A stretch of DNA of 64,000 bases. It comes from Herbaspirillum sp. YR522. GTDB lineage: Bacteria; Pseudomonadota; Gammaproteobacteria; Burkholderiales; Burkholderiaceae_D. Shown piece after piece: positions 51,961 to 60,674 of the stretch (the first letter of the stretch is position 1; each line of letters opens with the position of its first letter). Below the pieces are notes generated by a model. That model was not told the origin of the DNA. It saw nothing but the letters and a program-made list of their open reading frames with translations, and ran no database searches. The translations under genes and the position numbers were made by a program. The stretch is taken from contig NZ_AKJA01000116.1 of the NCBI RefSeq assembly GCF_000282575.1, positions 1-64,000 on the forward strand. The letters are read 5' to 3'.

Positions 51961-53529
51961 TCAACGAGGGACACAGCCACTGTCATACGGCGCCGTCGGC
52001 GCTACTACACCAGCCTGCGGATAGGTCCACAGGTAGAACTTGGAAGCCTCCAGCGCCCAGACCATGGCGCCGCTCTGGTTGCACCAGTATTGGCGCACCG
52101 TCTGGCCGTCCCAGGTGGTGCGCCACTCGCCTTTCCGGGCGACGGTGGCAAAGGCGTGGGGCGGACCACCGCGAACGTAATGCGACATCCGCAGCGCAAA
52201 GGCGCCACTGATATCCCAGAAGGCACGGAAGGTATAGACCGGTGGCGTGCCATCGGGCACATCCATCAACACCAGGCTGTCACGGTCGGCAAGATCCACC
52301 ACCGACTGCGGCAACGCCTGCAATATTTGCTGTTGCTCGTCCCAGCTCTTCTTCCAAGGAAGCGAATTGACCAGTAACGAATGGGCCAGGCACGCGATGA
52401 CCATCGCCAATGCCAGCACCAGTGCAGCCTTGATCGGCTTGGCAGCCCCGTGCCAGGCCAACGCGAAGATAGCCGTCGACAGCAGCGAAAGCCAGAGACT
52501 GATGGCCAATGTGACCCTGCTGAACAGGCCCACCCATTCGATGGCGTATCCGGCGGCGGCGTAGATGATGACAGAGATGGCCAGTCCGAGCAGCAGGCTT
52601 AGCGGGACGACGACGCGCGCAGGTGAAAACACCCAGCGTCGAATATTGAGGATCAGGCAGGCAAGTACCAGCCACATCGCCCATGTCAGGCACTCCCGCC
52701 ATTGCAGCGACGGCAGCAGCTGCACCAGCATCAGGTGACGATCGGAATCGAACGTCGAGATGATATTGGCCGATAGCTTCTTGCCCGCCTGCAGTTGCGC
52801 CGAACTCAGGCGATTCCAGGCCACGAAGAGCATTTGCAGCGAGGCGCTGCCAATGGCGAAGCGCCAGGCGAGTCGCCGCCGCTGACGGTCAGGACGCGAA
52901 AACGACCGCGCCAGCAGTACCAGCGAGAACGGCAACCAGATCATCCACGTGGCTTCATAGATGAGCCAGCTGGCGACCAGCAGCAGTAGTGACACATGCG
53001 TCTTGCGCACGCTCGGCTCAGGACCGACGACCAGGGCGATGGCACCCATGGCCAGCAGCATTCCCAGGTTGGGTGGCAGCATGACGGTCCAGGCCGAATA
53101 GCCTAGAGACCACGGGAAGACCAGCCACAGCATGCCCGCCGTCGCGCCGAAGACCTGGCCCTCGCCGCGGGGGGCATCCGAACACAGCGCCGATGCCACC
53201 CGGTGCAGTGCGATGGCGGCCATCAGGTGGATCATCGCCAGGCTGGCCTGCCACAGCACCACGTTGTCCCGCAGCAGCGGGCGCAGGACGTAGAGAATAA
53301 CCAGGTACAGCGGGCGGCCGGGGTCGGCCTTGACCAGCGGCCACAGGTCACCGGATCGCTCCAGGGGCAAGGCGACGCTGGACCAGTCGTCGTGGTAAAA
53401 GCCGAAGAATGCCGGACGCCACGCGACCAGGCATAGCCATACCACGATCAACAACGGCACCGACCATGACCTGGAAGGTGATCCGGGCAATGTGCCCTGG
53501 CTCGATGGCCGCCACTTTGACAAGAACAT
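51961..53529 (-). CDS. Polytopic membrane protein, GT-C-like
   Basis: A 522-residue protein with about 10-11 hydrophobic segments. An early loop contains FGFYHDDWSSV, where two acidic residues follow a Tyr-His in the first periplasmic loop, as in GT-C glycosyltransferases (GT39/GT83 and similar). The C-terminal 120 residues look soluble and periplasmic. It could transfer a lipid-linked side-branch sugar in the periplasm, consistent with GtrA/GtrB encoded nearby. It could also be an acyl- or polymerase-like protein; the family is not firmly recognised. Confidence 0.65.
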   Translation of the reverse strand: MFLSKWRPSSQGTLPGSPSRSWSVPLLIVVWLCLVAWRPAFFGFYHDDWSSVALPLERSGDLWPLVKADPGRPLYLVILYVLRPLLRDNVVLWQASLAMIHLMAAIALHRVASALCSDAPRGEGQVFGATAGMLWLVFPWSLGYSAWTVMLPPNLGMLLAMGAIALVVGPEPSVRKTHVSLLLLVASWLIYEATWMIWLPFSLVLLARSFSRPDRQRRRLAWRFAIGSASLQMLFVAWNRLSSAQLQAGKKLSANIISTFDSDRHLMLVQLLPSLQWRECLTWAMWLVLACLILNIRRWVFSPARVVVPLSLLLGLAISVIIYAAAGYAIEWVGLFSRVTLAISLWLSLLSTAIFALAWHGAAKPIKAALVLALAMVIACLAHSLLVNSLPWKKSWDEQQQILQALPQSVVDLADRDSLVLMDVPDGTPPVYTFRAFWDISGAFALRMSHYVRGGPPHAFATVARKGEWRTTWDGQTVRQYWCNQSGAMVWALEASKFYLWTYPQAGVVAPTAPYDSGCVPR

Positions 53530-53549
53530 TTATTCCCCCTGATGTCGAG

Positions 53550-53978
53550 TCAATTGGCAGCCGTTTGTAACGCTGCGAGGTATTGCTTGTAGTCGCGGAT
53601 ATAGTCCGCCTCGTCGTATTTGTCCGAGGCCAGCACCAGGCAGACGGTGCCAGGATCGAAATTGATTTCCGCCGCCCAGATCATGGGCGGTACATGCAAC
53701 CCCTTCCATGGCCTGTTGAGATGGATCTTCGCCTGGAACTCGCCATCGTCGAGTGCCACGTCAAAGCTGCCCGACAGGCAGATGATGAACTGGTGCAGGT
53801 TGCGATGGGCATGCGCCCCACGGCTTTCCTCGGTCGGAACGTCGTACAGGTAGAACACCCTTTTGATCTCGAAGGGAACATGATTGCTTTCCTCGACGAA
53901 GGTGAGGTTGCCGCGTGGGTCACTGATCTTCGGCAAGGCTACGACCTTGCAGTCATTGATCGTCGGTTTTGCTTTCAC
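53550..53978 (-). CDS. fdtA: dTDP-4-oxo-6-deoxyglucose 3,4-ketoisomerase (FdtA-like)
   Basis: A 142-residue cupin-like protein of the FdtA/WbtF sugar 3,4-ketoisomerase family. The active-site pair is in SRGAHAHRNL and the rest of the barrel in HQFIICLSGSFDVALDDG. It converts dTDP-4-oxo-6-deoxyglucose to the 3-oxo isomer, first step of 3-amino-3,6-dideoxyhexose synthesis. The start is GTG 53978 with SD GGGGGAGG seven bases upstream. It overlaps gtrA by 26 bases. The FdtB partner is at 58.6-59.7 kb. Confidence 0.88.
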   Translation of the reverse strand: MKAKPTINDCKVVALPKISDPRGNLTFVEESNHVPFEIKRVFYLYDVPTEESRGAHAHRNLHQFIICLSGSFDVALDDGEFQAKIHLNRPWKGLHVPPMIWAAEINFDPGTVCLVLASDKYDEADYIRDYKQYLAALQTAAN

Positions 53979-54354
53979 TGTATTTCCTCCCCCGGAAAAT
54001 AGATCTTGTTAATACGTACATCACAGGCACACTCACCGCCACCACCAGCAACGGCCCGACTTCCTTGGGCACCCCGAGCCAGGAGACCAGCAGCCACAAT
54101 ATCGCCACACCCAACAGATAGTTCGCCAGGTAGCTCAGCAGGTAGGCCGCGCCGGAACGCGTGTCCGGCTTGCTGCGAAATACCCACCAGGCATTGAGCA
54201 GGTAACCCAGCGCGATCCCGCTGACATAGGTCAGCGAGTACGCCCATATATACGGAATGAACTGTATCAACAGCAAGTACAACAGGTAGGTCAGGCTGGT
54301 ATTGATCACGCCTGCGATGACGAACCGAAGGAAACTGAGGTCACCAGATCTCAT
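53953..54354 (-). CDS. gtrA: GtrA-family membrane protein
   Basis: A 133-residue protein with four TM segments and the family features RFVIAGVINTSLTY and ISGIALGYLLNAWWVF-like sequence. GtrA proteins help flip undecaprenyl-phosphate sugars to the periplasm for side-branch glycosylation. It is paired with a GtrB-type glycosyltransferase gene overlapping at its 5' end. Adjacent GT-C-like protein is a plausible periplasmic transferase. ATG 54354. Confidence 0.9.
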   Translation of the reverse strand: MRSGDLSFLRFVIAGVINTSLTYLLYLLLIQFIPYIWAYSLTYVSGIALGYLLNAWWVFRSKPDTRSGAAYLLSYLANYLLGVAILWLLVSWLGVPKEVGPLLVVAVSVPVMYVLTRSIFRGRKYSESKTDDQ

Positions 54355-55267
54355 CGATCACCGTCTCCGGGCGTTTGTTGGTTTCATCGAAAATACGCCA
54401 AAGGTACTCACCAATGACGCCCAGCATGACGATGATCAAGCCCAACAGGAAGGTGATCAAGGCCACCACGGTGGCAAAGCCCTCCACCGGGATGCGATTG
54501 AGGAAAGCGTTGACCACGACCATGCCGCCGTAGACGAAGCTGCAGGTCGCCACGATGGCGCCAACGCCGGAGATGGCACGGATGGGCTTGATCGAGAAAC
54601 CCAGCATCACATCCAGGAAGGCATTGAACTTCTTGGCGAAGGTCCAACCTGACTTGCCATGCCTGCGTGCCGGGCGATGATAGTGGATGACTTCCGGTTT
54701 ATAGCCGAGCCAATAGGCTAGCAGGGGTGTAAACACGCTCTTGGCACTGTTCTGCAGATAGGGCAGGAAGGCCTTGTCCATCAGGGCCATGTCATAGCCA
54801 CCCACGGGATAGTCCTTGATCACGAAAGCTCGCAGCAGCATGTAGTAGATGCGCGAATAAATGCGGGAGACGACAGGGTCATCGCGCGCAATGCGCTCGC
54901 AGATCACGAACTTGGCCCCCGCCTGCCAGCGCTGGACCAGCTCCATGATCAATCCCGGGGGGTCCTGCAGGTCTGCGGCCACCACCATGAAGGCATCGCC
55001 GGTGACGAACTTCAAGCCGGTCTTGGAGCAGTGGACCGCACCGAAATTGCGCGTGAGCTTGACCACCCGCGTGGCCGGACGCGTGTCGCGAAACGCCAGC
55101 AGGCGGGCCAGCGAATCGTCGCGCGAACCATCGTCGACGAAGATGAGTTCCAGGTCGATGCTACGTGCGGCCAAGCCTTCCTCCAGCCGTGTCAGCTCCG
55201 AAAACAGGTGCGGCAGGCTCAGTGCATTGAAATAGACCGGCACGACGATGGATAGCTTTTTGTTCAT
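54341..55267 (-). CDS. gtrB: GtrB/DPM1-type GT2 glycosyltransferase
   Basis: A 308-residue GT2 enzyme. IVVPVYFNALSLPHLF, FVDDGSRDDSLARL and VVAADLQDPPGLIMEL (DxD region) are clear. Two C-terminal membrane segments (ISGVGAIVATCSFVYGG and ALITFLLGLIIVMLGVIGEY) are characteristic of GtrB. It loads a sugar on undecaprenyl phosphate. It overlaps gtrA by 14 bases. Sugar unknown, perhaps glucose. Confidence 0.9.
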   Translation of the reverse strand: MNKKLSIVVPVYFNALSLPHLFSELTRLEEGLAARSIDLELIFVDDGSRDDSLARLLAFRDTRPATRVVKLTRNFGAVHCSKTGLKFVTGDAFMVVAADLQDPPGLIMELVQRWQAGAKFVICERIARDDPVVSRIYSRIYYMLLRAFVIKDYPVGGYDMALMDKAFLPYLQNSAKSVFTPLLAYWLGYKPEVIHYHRPARRHGKSGWTFAKKFNAFLDVMLGFSIKPIRAISGVGAIVATCSFVYGGMVVVNAFLNRIPVEGFATVVALITFLLGLIIVMLGVIGEYLWRIFDETNKRPETVIDEIW

Positions 55268-56220
55268 GCTTTTAATGGTAGCTCGTAGAATTCGTGGGCG
55301 ACGCCGGCTGCGCCGAACTCCGACTTGAAGCGATACAAGCCGTCGTTGAGAACGGTCCCTGCTTCTTCATTGCTGGTGCCGAAATCGAAATAGCGCGCAC
55401 CCTCCCGGCTAGCCGTGTCGATCGCCGACTCGAATACCAGGTCCAGCGCCCCCAGTTCATAGGCCCTTTCGCTGGCGGCAATATATTGGGCGTGCCAGAC
55501 TGCGACGCCGTTGAAAAAGACCACCCCTGCCTCGACCCGGCCATCCACCAGTGCGCACAGCGATCGTATCTGTTCCGGAAACCGTTCCCGCAGCAGGAGC
55601 AATTCGTCCAGGCCATGCACCGGACGTGCGTCATGCTTGCGTTGCAGATTGCCATTCAGGACATCCCACAACGGACCAAGCAAACCAGGATCGTCGGACA
55701 GCACCGCAGCTGTCATGGCACGCTTGAAGCTGCGCTTGCGTCGCGTGCTACGCTGCAGCCGGGCAGACAGGTCCATGGCGCAGGACAGGTCGCAACGCGT
55801 GCGTTGCGCGTGCAACCTGAACAATGCATATAGGTCGTCCTGGGCCGGCGCCCTGGCGTAGATATGCGGTATGGCCTTGTACAACAGCGAATGGTAGCCG
55901 GCGCACCGATAGTGTTCGGCTACCGCCCCCATGGCATCGAGCATTTTCGTGCCTCCCAGCCGTCCTTCATGCACGATGCCACCGTACGTGATGCCCGGAT
56001 GGCTGACCACCTGGTCGGCATGGGCGGGCGACTGCGCTGCGGGAAACACGCCAACCGGCTTGCCGCCATCGAGCAGGATCAGCGAAAGGTCCTTGAACCG
56101 TTCCCCGTGATACGACAGGAAACGCCGGGTATGCAGCAGCGTACCGTTGATCGAGAGCTTGCAAAATGCGTCCCAGCGCTCTGCGTCGCTGTCGACGAAG
56201 GGAACGATCTCGATAGTCAA
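55264..56220 (-). CDS. FemAB/GNAT-like acyl- or aminoacyl-transferase
   Basis: A 318-residue protein with a duplicated GNAT-type architecture as in FemX/FemAB-like proteins of polysaccharide clusters. Segments ILLDGGKPVGVFPAAQSP, VDGRVEAGVVFFNG and ARYFDFGTSNEEAG are typical of that family (C-terminal motif G...F...G). It likely modifies an amino sugar with an acyl or aminoacyl group. Start is a TTG at 56220, with GGAG eight bases upstream, overlapping the previous stop as TTGA. No other start lies downstream. Confidence 0.75.
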   Translation of the reverse strand: MTIEIVPFVDSDAERWDAFCKLSINGTLLHTRRFLSYHGERFKDLSLILLDGGKPVGVFPAAQSPAHADQVVSHPGITYGGIVHEGRLGGTKMLDAMGAVAEHYRCAGYHSLLYKAIPHIYARAPAQDDLYALFRLHAQRTRCDLSCAMDLSARLQRSTRRKRSFKRAMTAAVLSDDPGLLGPLWDVLNGNLQRKHDARPVHGLDELLLLRERFPEQIRSLCALVDGRVEAGVVFFNGVAVWHAQYIAASERAYELGALDLVFESAIDTASREGARYFDFGTSNEEAGTVLNDGLYRFKSEFGAAGVAHEFYELPLKA

Positions 56221-57137
56221 GGTATCAACTCCGCCACGCAGAACCCTTGCTCGCCGAAATTGTTGCCGTTATAGAAGCAATAGGTCTTGCCGCAGGACTC
56301 GATGACGGCGCTGTACATGATCGCTTCCGAAGCGAGATCGCCGTCCTCGACGTCGAGCCCCATCTCCTCGTCCTTGCGCACCCAGTGCAAGCCATCGGCT
56401 GATTCTGCATAGCCCAGGCGGTAAGCTCCGAGCGACCGTTTCCTGATGGAATAGAACAACTGGTAACCCCGCTCCGACTTGACGACCCAGGGACGACCGA
56501 ACCCATGCTCGTCGGCACCGGTCAGCGCCATCGACAGGGTGCCGGTGTCGCCCCACGTCACGCCATCTGCCGACTCCTGGTAGCGCAAGTCATACACCGG
56601 CATGGCCTTGCCATTGAGCATGGTCCACTCGCTGCCGGCGACATACCAGAGTCTGAACACGCCTTGGTCGACCATGGCAAAGGGACCGCCACGGAAGAAT
56701 CGCTCGGTGTCGGTACGCTCCAGCACCGGCGTACTGGAAAGACGCCTGAACGTCGCGCCGTTGTCGTTGCTCACCGCCACGCCCGAGAGAATGCGGTAGC
56801 GTATCCTGGTGCAGATCTCGAAGCCCGAGTAATACATCCACAGGTCGCCCGACGGCACCCGCACGATACTCAACGGCATTAGCCCGTTGTCGTCGAATGA
56901 GCCCGGCTCGCCGATGTCCATGACCGCATCCGACGACACGCCGAGCACCCGGGTGGGATCCGTGGCATCCACATCGACATACCCGGGGCGCCCACGGCCT
57001 TGCTCATCAAGACAGGTAACAAAGACGCGGATGGTCCGGTCATCCAGTCGGAACGGCGTGGGGCCCATCGCATGGCTGCGCGACCAGGGTTGCGTGGCGT
57101 CGTTGCGCCAGACCAGTCCGAGCTTGCGCCACTTCAT
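56217..57137 (-). CDS. Five-bladed beta-propeller protein (GH43/GH32-like fold)
   Basis: A 306-residue protein. Repeated blade motifs are visible (DLWMYYSGF, VFRLWYVAG, GYQLFYSIRK, GKTYCFYNGNN), with Ser-Ala-Asp-Gly turns (ESADGVTWGD, ESADGLHWVR). These features suit a five-bladed propeller of the GH43/GH32/GH130-like type. No signal peptide is seen, so it would be cytoplasmic and probably not a secreted glycosidase. It starts at ATG 57137, overlapping the acetyltransferase stop (ATGA). The longer frame upstream is shadow. Enzymatic role is unknown. Confidence 0.75.
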   Translation of the reverse strand: MKWRKLGLVWRNDATQPWSRSHAMGPTPFRLDDRTIRVFVTCLDEQGRGRPGYVDVDATDPTRVLGVSSDAVMDIGEPGSFDDNGLMPLSIVRVPSGDLWMYYSGFEICTRIRYRILSGVAVSNDNGATFRRLSSTPVLERTDTERFFRGGPFAMVDQGVFRLWYVAGSEWTMLNGKAMPVYDLRYQESADGVTWGDTGTLSMALTGADEHGFGRPWVVKSERGYQLFYSIRKRSLGAYRLGYAESADGLHWVRKDEEMGLDVEDGDLASEAIMYSAVIESCGKTYCFYNGNNFGEQGFCVAELIP

Positions 57138-57811
57138 TTCCGGACCTTCAGAAAACGGGTTGCGGACACCTTGGCCAGCTCCGGTGCAACGTTCTTGAAG
57201 AGCTGGTCCGGTTGGGTATCTTGGGCGATGGCCACGCCGACCCCGATCCAGTTGTCCGCACCGAGATTGACGTTGTTGGCCAACGCGGCATTGACGCCAA
57301 TGAAGGTGTTGGCACCGACGTTGCAAAACCCCGAGATGACCACGTGCGAGGAAACGAAACAGTTGTCCTGCACCACGCTGTGGTGACCGATATGGTTTCC
57401 GCTCCACAGCACCACGTTGTTGCCGACTTTGACGAAAGGCTGCAACGTGTTGTCCTCGAACACAAAGCAATGTTCGCCAAATTCGACGTTATGCCAGACG
57501 AAGGCACGCGAGCTGATGTAACTGGCGGGAACATAGCCCTTTTCCTTCATCGCCAGGTAGAGCCGTGTGCGTAGTCGGTTCAGCTCCGAATAAACGAGTG
57601 CGGCATAGAACTCGACCTCGTCCGGACGGAAATGCTGTTCGACCTGCTCCAGCGCCACCACGGGGAGACCGAACAATTCGGTTTTCTTCAGGTAGGCCGA
57701 TTCAACCGCGAAACCGACCACATCGTAGTCCGAATCGTGCGTGAAACATTCGTAAGCCACCTCGGCGAAAGCGCTGTCGCCGACGATGACCAGTTTTCTG
57801 GGCTTGCTCAT
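57134..57811 (-). CDS. PglD/NeuD-type hexapeptide acyltransferase
   Basis: A 225-residue protein. An N-terminal Rossmann-like segment (KLVIVGDSAFAEVAYECF) is followed by a left-handed beta-helix with hexapeptide repeats (for example VKVGNNVVLWSG, SSHVVISGFCNVGANTFIG). H142/H143 (GHHSVV) are candidate catalytic His. With FdtA and FdtB in the same operon, it is a good candidate for N-acetylation of dTDP-Fuc3N (the FdtC role), by context. It overlaps the propeller gene by four bases. Confidence 0.82.
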   Translation of the reverse strand: MSKPRKLVIVGDSAFAEVAYECFTHDSDYDVVGFAVESAYLKKTELFGLPVVALEQVEQHFRPDEVEFYAALVYSELNRLRTRLYLAMKEKGYVPASYISSRAFVWHNVEFGEHCFVFEDNTLQPFVKVGNNVVLWSGNHIGHHSVVQDNCFVSSHVVISGFCNVGANTFIGVNAALANNVNLGADNWIGVGVAIAQDTQPDQLFKNVAPELAKVSATRFLKVRK

Positions 57812-57822
57812 GCGCGCTCCCT

Positions 57823-58572
57823 TCAGGGTCGTATGATGAGGATGTCTTCGCGCCGATTGGCCATCGGCAGATTCGCTGGTTGACCCACCACATAGGCATC
57901 AAAACCTTGCGCCCGGGCTCGCTGCAGCAGCGCCATGACGATGGCATCGTCGATCTGGTCGTGTTCGATCTGGTTGAACGCAACGCGGGGCGGCTCGGAG
58001 GTGTTCATGAATTCCTGGTGAAAGCGGATGCCGGCTTCGCTGGCGAAGAAGCGCTTGCGCTTGGAAACGTTGGGGATATCGCCGATCAGGAACTGGCCAC
58101 CGGGAGCGAGCAACGCCAATGAGGCGTCGAGGAAACGGAAGAACGCGGTGTCGACCAGCACATAGTGCAGCACGCTATAGCAGACGATCACGTCGAACTT
58201 GCCGGCGTTGGCATCGAGAAGCTCGGGGCAATTGGGATACAGGGCAGCCGTCTTTTCGATGAACCCGGCGTCGGGCAGCAAGTCCAGCATCTCGCGATTG
58301 TCGACCAGTGCCAAATGGTGGCCACGGGCACGGCAGTGCTCGATGAGCATCTGCGGCAGGTCGCTGCAACCCGGGCCGATATCGAGCACTCGCTGTTGCT
58401 CGCGGTCGAGGTTGCCCAGCTTGCTGCGTATATCGGCAAAGATGGCGGCTTCGAAGCCGGCACGATAGGCATCCGGAAAACCGATTCGCTCGTACTTGGA
58501 GAGCGAGGAATCACTGGCGAGCTGGCGAAAATCCTCGAACCCGATATTGGAAAACGACTTAGCGGTGGCCAT
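57823..58572 (-). CDS. Class I SAM methyltransferase
   Basis: A 249-residue methyltransferase. Motif I is VLDIGPGCSDLPQMLIEH, and the SAM-loop and post-motif regions FDVIVCYSVLHYV and LALLAPGGQFLIGDI match. ATG 58572 starts one base after the FdtB-like stop, so it is coupled. The frame upstream runs to 58650 without an SD. Probable target is a sugar of the O-unit; it is the second methyltransferase in the cluster. Confidence 0.82.
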   Translation of the reverse strand: MATAKSFSNIGFEDFRQLASDSSLSKYERIGFPDAYRAGFEAAIFADIRSKLGNLDREQQRVLDIGPGCSDLPQMLIEHCRARGHHLALVDNREMLDLLPDAGFIEKTAALYPNCPELLDANAGKFDVIVCYSVLHYVLVDTAFFRFLDASLALLAPGGQFLIGDIPNVSKRKRFFASEAGIRFHQEFMNTSEPPRVAFNQIEHDQIDDAIVMALLQRARAQGFDAYVVGQPANLPMANRREDILIIRP

Positions 58573-58573
58573 G

Positions 58574-59698
58574 TCAGTGCACTCCCTTGTCGTCGTCGGC
58601 CTCGCATTGCCACGCATTGACGGCCAGCGCGACCTGGTCGACCTCACCATCGGTCATTTCCGGATAGCACGGCAGCGTCAGCACCTCGCCCGCAAGCAGC
58701 TCGGTGACGGGCAATGAGATGTCGGCATAGGCGCCGTCGAAGAAAGGCTGGCGATGGTCGGGGATGGGGTAGTGGACATCGGAGGCAACCTGACTGGCCT
58801 TGAGGTGTCGCGCCAGACTATCGCGCTGGCTGCAGCGCACGACATACAGATGCGCGACGTATTCCGTGCCACCGAATGCCGGCAGGCTTACGCGCGGATG
58901 GTCGATACGGCTTGCGTAGCGCGCGGCGATCTGACGTCGGCGCTCGTTAGCACCGTCCAGGTCAGGCAGGAACACCGACAGGATCGCCGCCTGCAATTCG
59001 TCGAGCCGGCTGTTACGTCCGCCAGGCACACTGACCTCGTACTTGGCGCCCCATCCATACTGACGAAGCTGCCGCACTTTGGCCGCCAGCCCGGTGTCAT
59101 CGGTCAGCACCGCACCGCCGTCACCGAGGGCACCGAGGTTCTTGGTGGGATAGAAACTGAAGGCGGCGATGTTCCCGAAACTGCCGGCGCGCCGGCCTCC
59201 GACCTGCGCACCATGGCATTGCGCGCAGTCTTCCAGCAAGGCGATGCCTCGCCGGCGACATAGCGCTGCGATCTCGTCGATCCCGGCGGCAATACGTCCG
59301 TAGAGATGGGTGACCACCACCACCCTCGCCCCGGCATCGATGGCCCGCTCGACTTGTGCCAGCGTGGCGCATGCCGAGTCCTCGGCCACATCCATGAACA
59401 ACGGCACCGCGCCAATGGCCAATACGGCATTGGTGGTATACATCGCCGCATTGGCCACGGTGGCGACCTGGTCACCGGCTTGCACGCCCAGTGAGCGCAA
59501 TGCCAATTCGATCGCATCGGTGCCGTTGGCCACGCCGATGCAGTGGCCCAGGCCGATATAGGCGGCAAAAGCCTTCTCGAACTGCGCCACTTCCGGCCCG
59601 AGCACCAGCCAGCCGCTGGAAAGCACCTTGGACATTGCCCCTTCCAGCCGGGCTTGATATGGAGCAATGCGTGCGCCGAGATTATTGATTAGTTGCAT
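58574..59698 (-). CDS. fdtB: DegT/DnrJ/EryC1 aminotransferase (FdtB-like)
   Basis: A 374-residue PLP-dependent sugar aminotransferase. N-terminal GTDAIELALRSLGV, DCAQCHGAQVGGRRAGSFG and the PLP Lys in SFYPTKNLGALGDGG are standard. C-terminal VAHLYVVRC and TLPCYPEMTDGEVDQV fit DegT-type proteins. With FdtA it would make dTDP-3-amino-3,6-dideoxygalactose (Fuc3N). ATG 59698 is preceded by a frame open to 59812 without similarity. Which amino sugar is made depends on FdtA specificity. Confidence 0.88.
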   Translation of the reverse strand: MQLINNLGARIAPYQARLEGAMSKVLSSGWLVLGPEVAQFEKAFAAYIGLGHCIGVANGTDAIELALRSLGVQAGDQVATVANAAMYTTNAVLAIGAVPLFMDVAEDSACATLAQVERAIDAGARVVVVTHLYGRIAAGIDEIAALCRRRGIALLEDCAQCHGAQVGGRRAGSFGNIAAFSFYPTKNLGALGDGGAVLTDDTGLAAKVRQLRQYGWGAKYEVSVPGGRNSRLDELQAAILSVFLPDLDGANERRRQIAARYASRIDHPRVSLPAFGGTEYVAHLYVVRCSQRDSLARHLKASQVASDVHYPIPDHRQPFFDGAYADISLPVTELLAGEVLTLPCYPEMTDGEVDQVALAVNAWQCEADDDKGVH

Positions 59699-59729
59699 CG
59701 TTTCAACATTGAAAATGGTTGCCCGCCGC

Positions 59730-60662
59730 TTATGGCGCGACGCGGATATCCTGCCAGACTTCGCCCACCCCATCTGCGAAATCCACCTTGGGGGCCCAGC
59801 CAGTGGCGGCATGCAGGCGCGCCGAACTGAGTACGTTGGCGGCCACGTCGAACTGCCGCTGCGCGACTATCTCAAGTGTTACCTCGTAGCCGTCGCGGCT
59901 GGCAAAGCGTTCGATCACGGCCAGCACATCACGGTTGTTGCGGCCGATGCCCGAGCCGATATTGTAGATCTCGCCGGCACCCTGCTCGACCTCCAACGCG
60001 GCAAGGATGCCCGATGCCACATCGCTGACATGCAGATAGTCGCGCACGGTGCCGTCTTGTCCGAAGATGGTCACGCTTTCGCGATTGAGGATGCGCCCGA
60101 TGGCCGTGGCGATAAAGCCCTGCCCGACAAACGGCTTCTGGCCGGCGCCATAGGCATTGGAAGGCCTGACGATGGTGACCGGCAAACCATGCAGGCGATG
60201 GAACATCAATCCATAATGCTCGATGGTCAGCTTGGTGATGCCGTAAGGCGAAATCGGGGCGGTGCGGCTGTCCTCGGTCAATGGCAGCGAAGAAGCCGGA
60301 CCGTAGACGGTGCCGCCCGACGACACGATGAGCAACCTGCGCAGTCGCGTCGCGTCGACCGCTTCCTGCAACATGCCCACGCTCAGCGGCAGGTTCGCCT
60401 GGAGATCGAACATCGGATCCTGGAAACTGGTCTTGGGCACGGTGGCGTAGGCCAGGTCGACGACTTCGTCGCACAGCGCCAGATGGGCTCGCAGCGCGCC
60501 CCGGTCACCGTAGTCGCAGCAGACATAGGAGGCGCCCGGCGGCAGCCCCTCGGGCCTGGCGCGGCGACGTCCCATCACTACCACCTCGCGACCGGTAGCG
60601 AGCAGTTGCTTGGCCAGGTGCCGGCCAATGAAACCGGCTCCGCCTATCACACATGTACGCAT
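59730..60662 (-). CDS. NAD-dependent epimerase/dehydratase (GalE-like SDR)
   Basis: A 310-residue extended SDR with VIGGAGFIGRHLAK nucleotide motif, SSGGTVYGPAS active-site region and YGITK (YxxxK). The C-terminus has the family pattern YNIGSGIGRNNRDVL. Likely product is a 4-epimerised or otherwise altered NDP-sugar. I chose ATG 60662 (MRTCVIGGAG) with GGAG six bases upstream; an ATG at 60674 lacks an SD. It lies 31 bases upstream of the fdtB start. Confidence 0.85.
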   Translation of the reverse strand: MRTCVIGGAGFIGRHLAKQLLATGREVVVMGRRRARPEGLPPGASYVCCDYGDRGALRAHLALCDEVVDLAYATVPKTSFQDPMFDLQANLPLSVGMLQEAVDATRLRRLLIVSSGGTVYGPASSLPLTEDSRTAPISPYGITKLTIEHYGLMFHRLHGLPVTIVRPSNAYGAGQKPFVGQGFIATAIGRILNRESVTIFGQDGTVRDYLHVSDVASGILAALEVEQGAGEIYNIGSGIGRNNRDVLAVIERFASRDGYEVTLEIVAQRQFDVAANVLSSARLHAATGWAPKVDFADGVGEVWQDIRVAP

Positions 60663-60674
60663 TGCGGACTCCAT

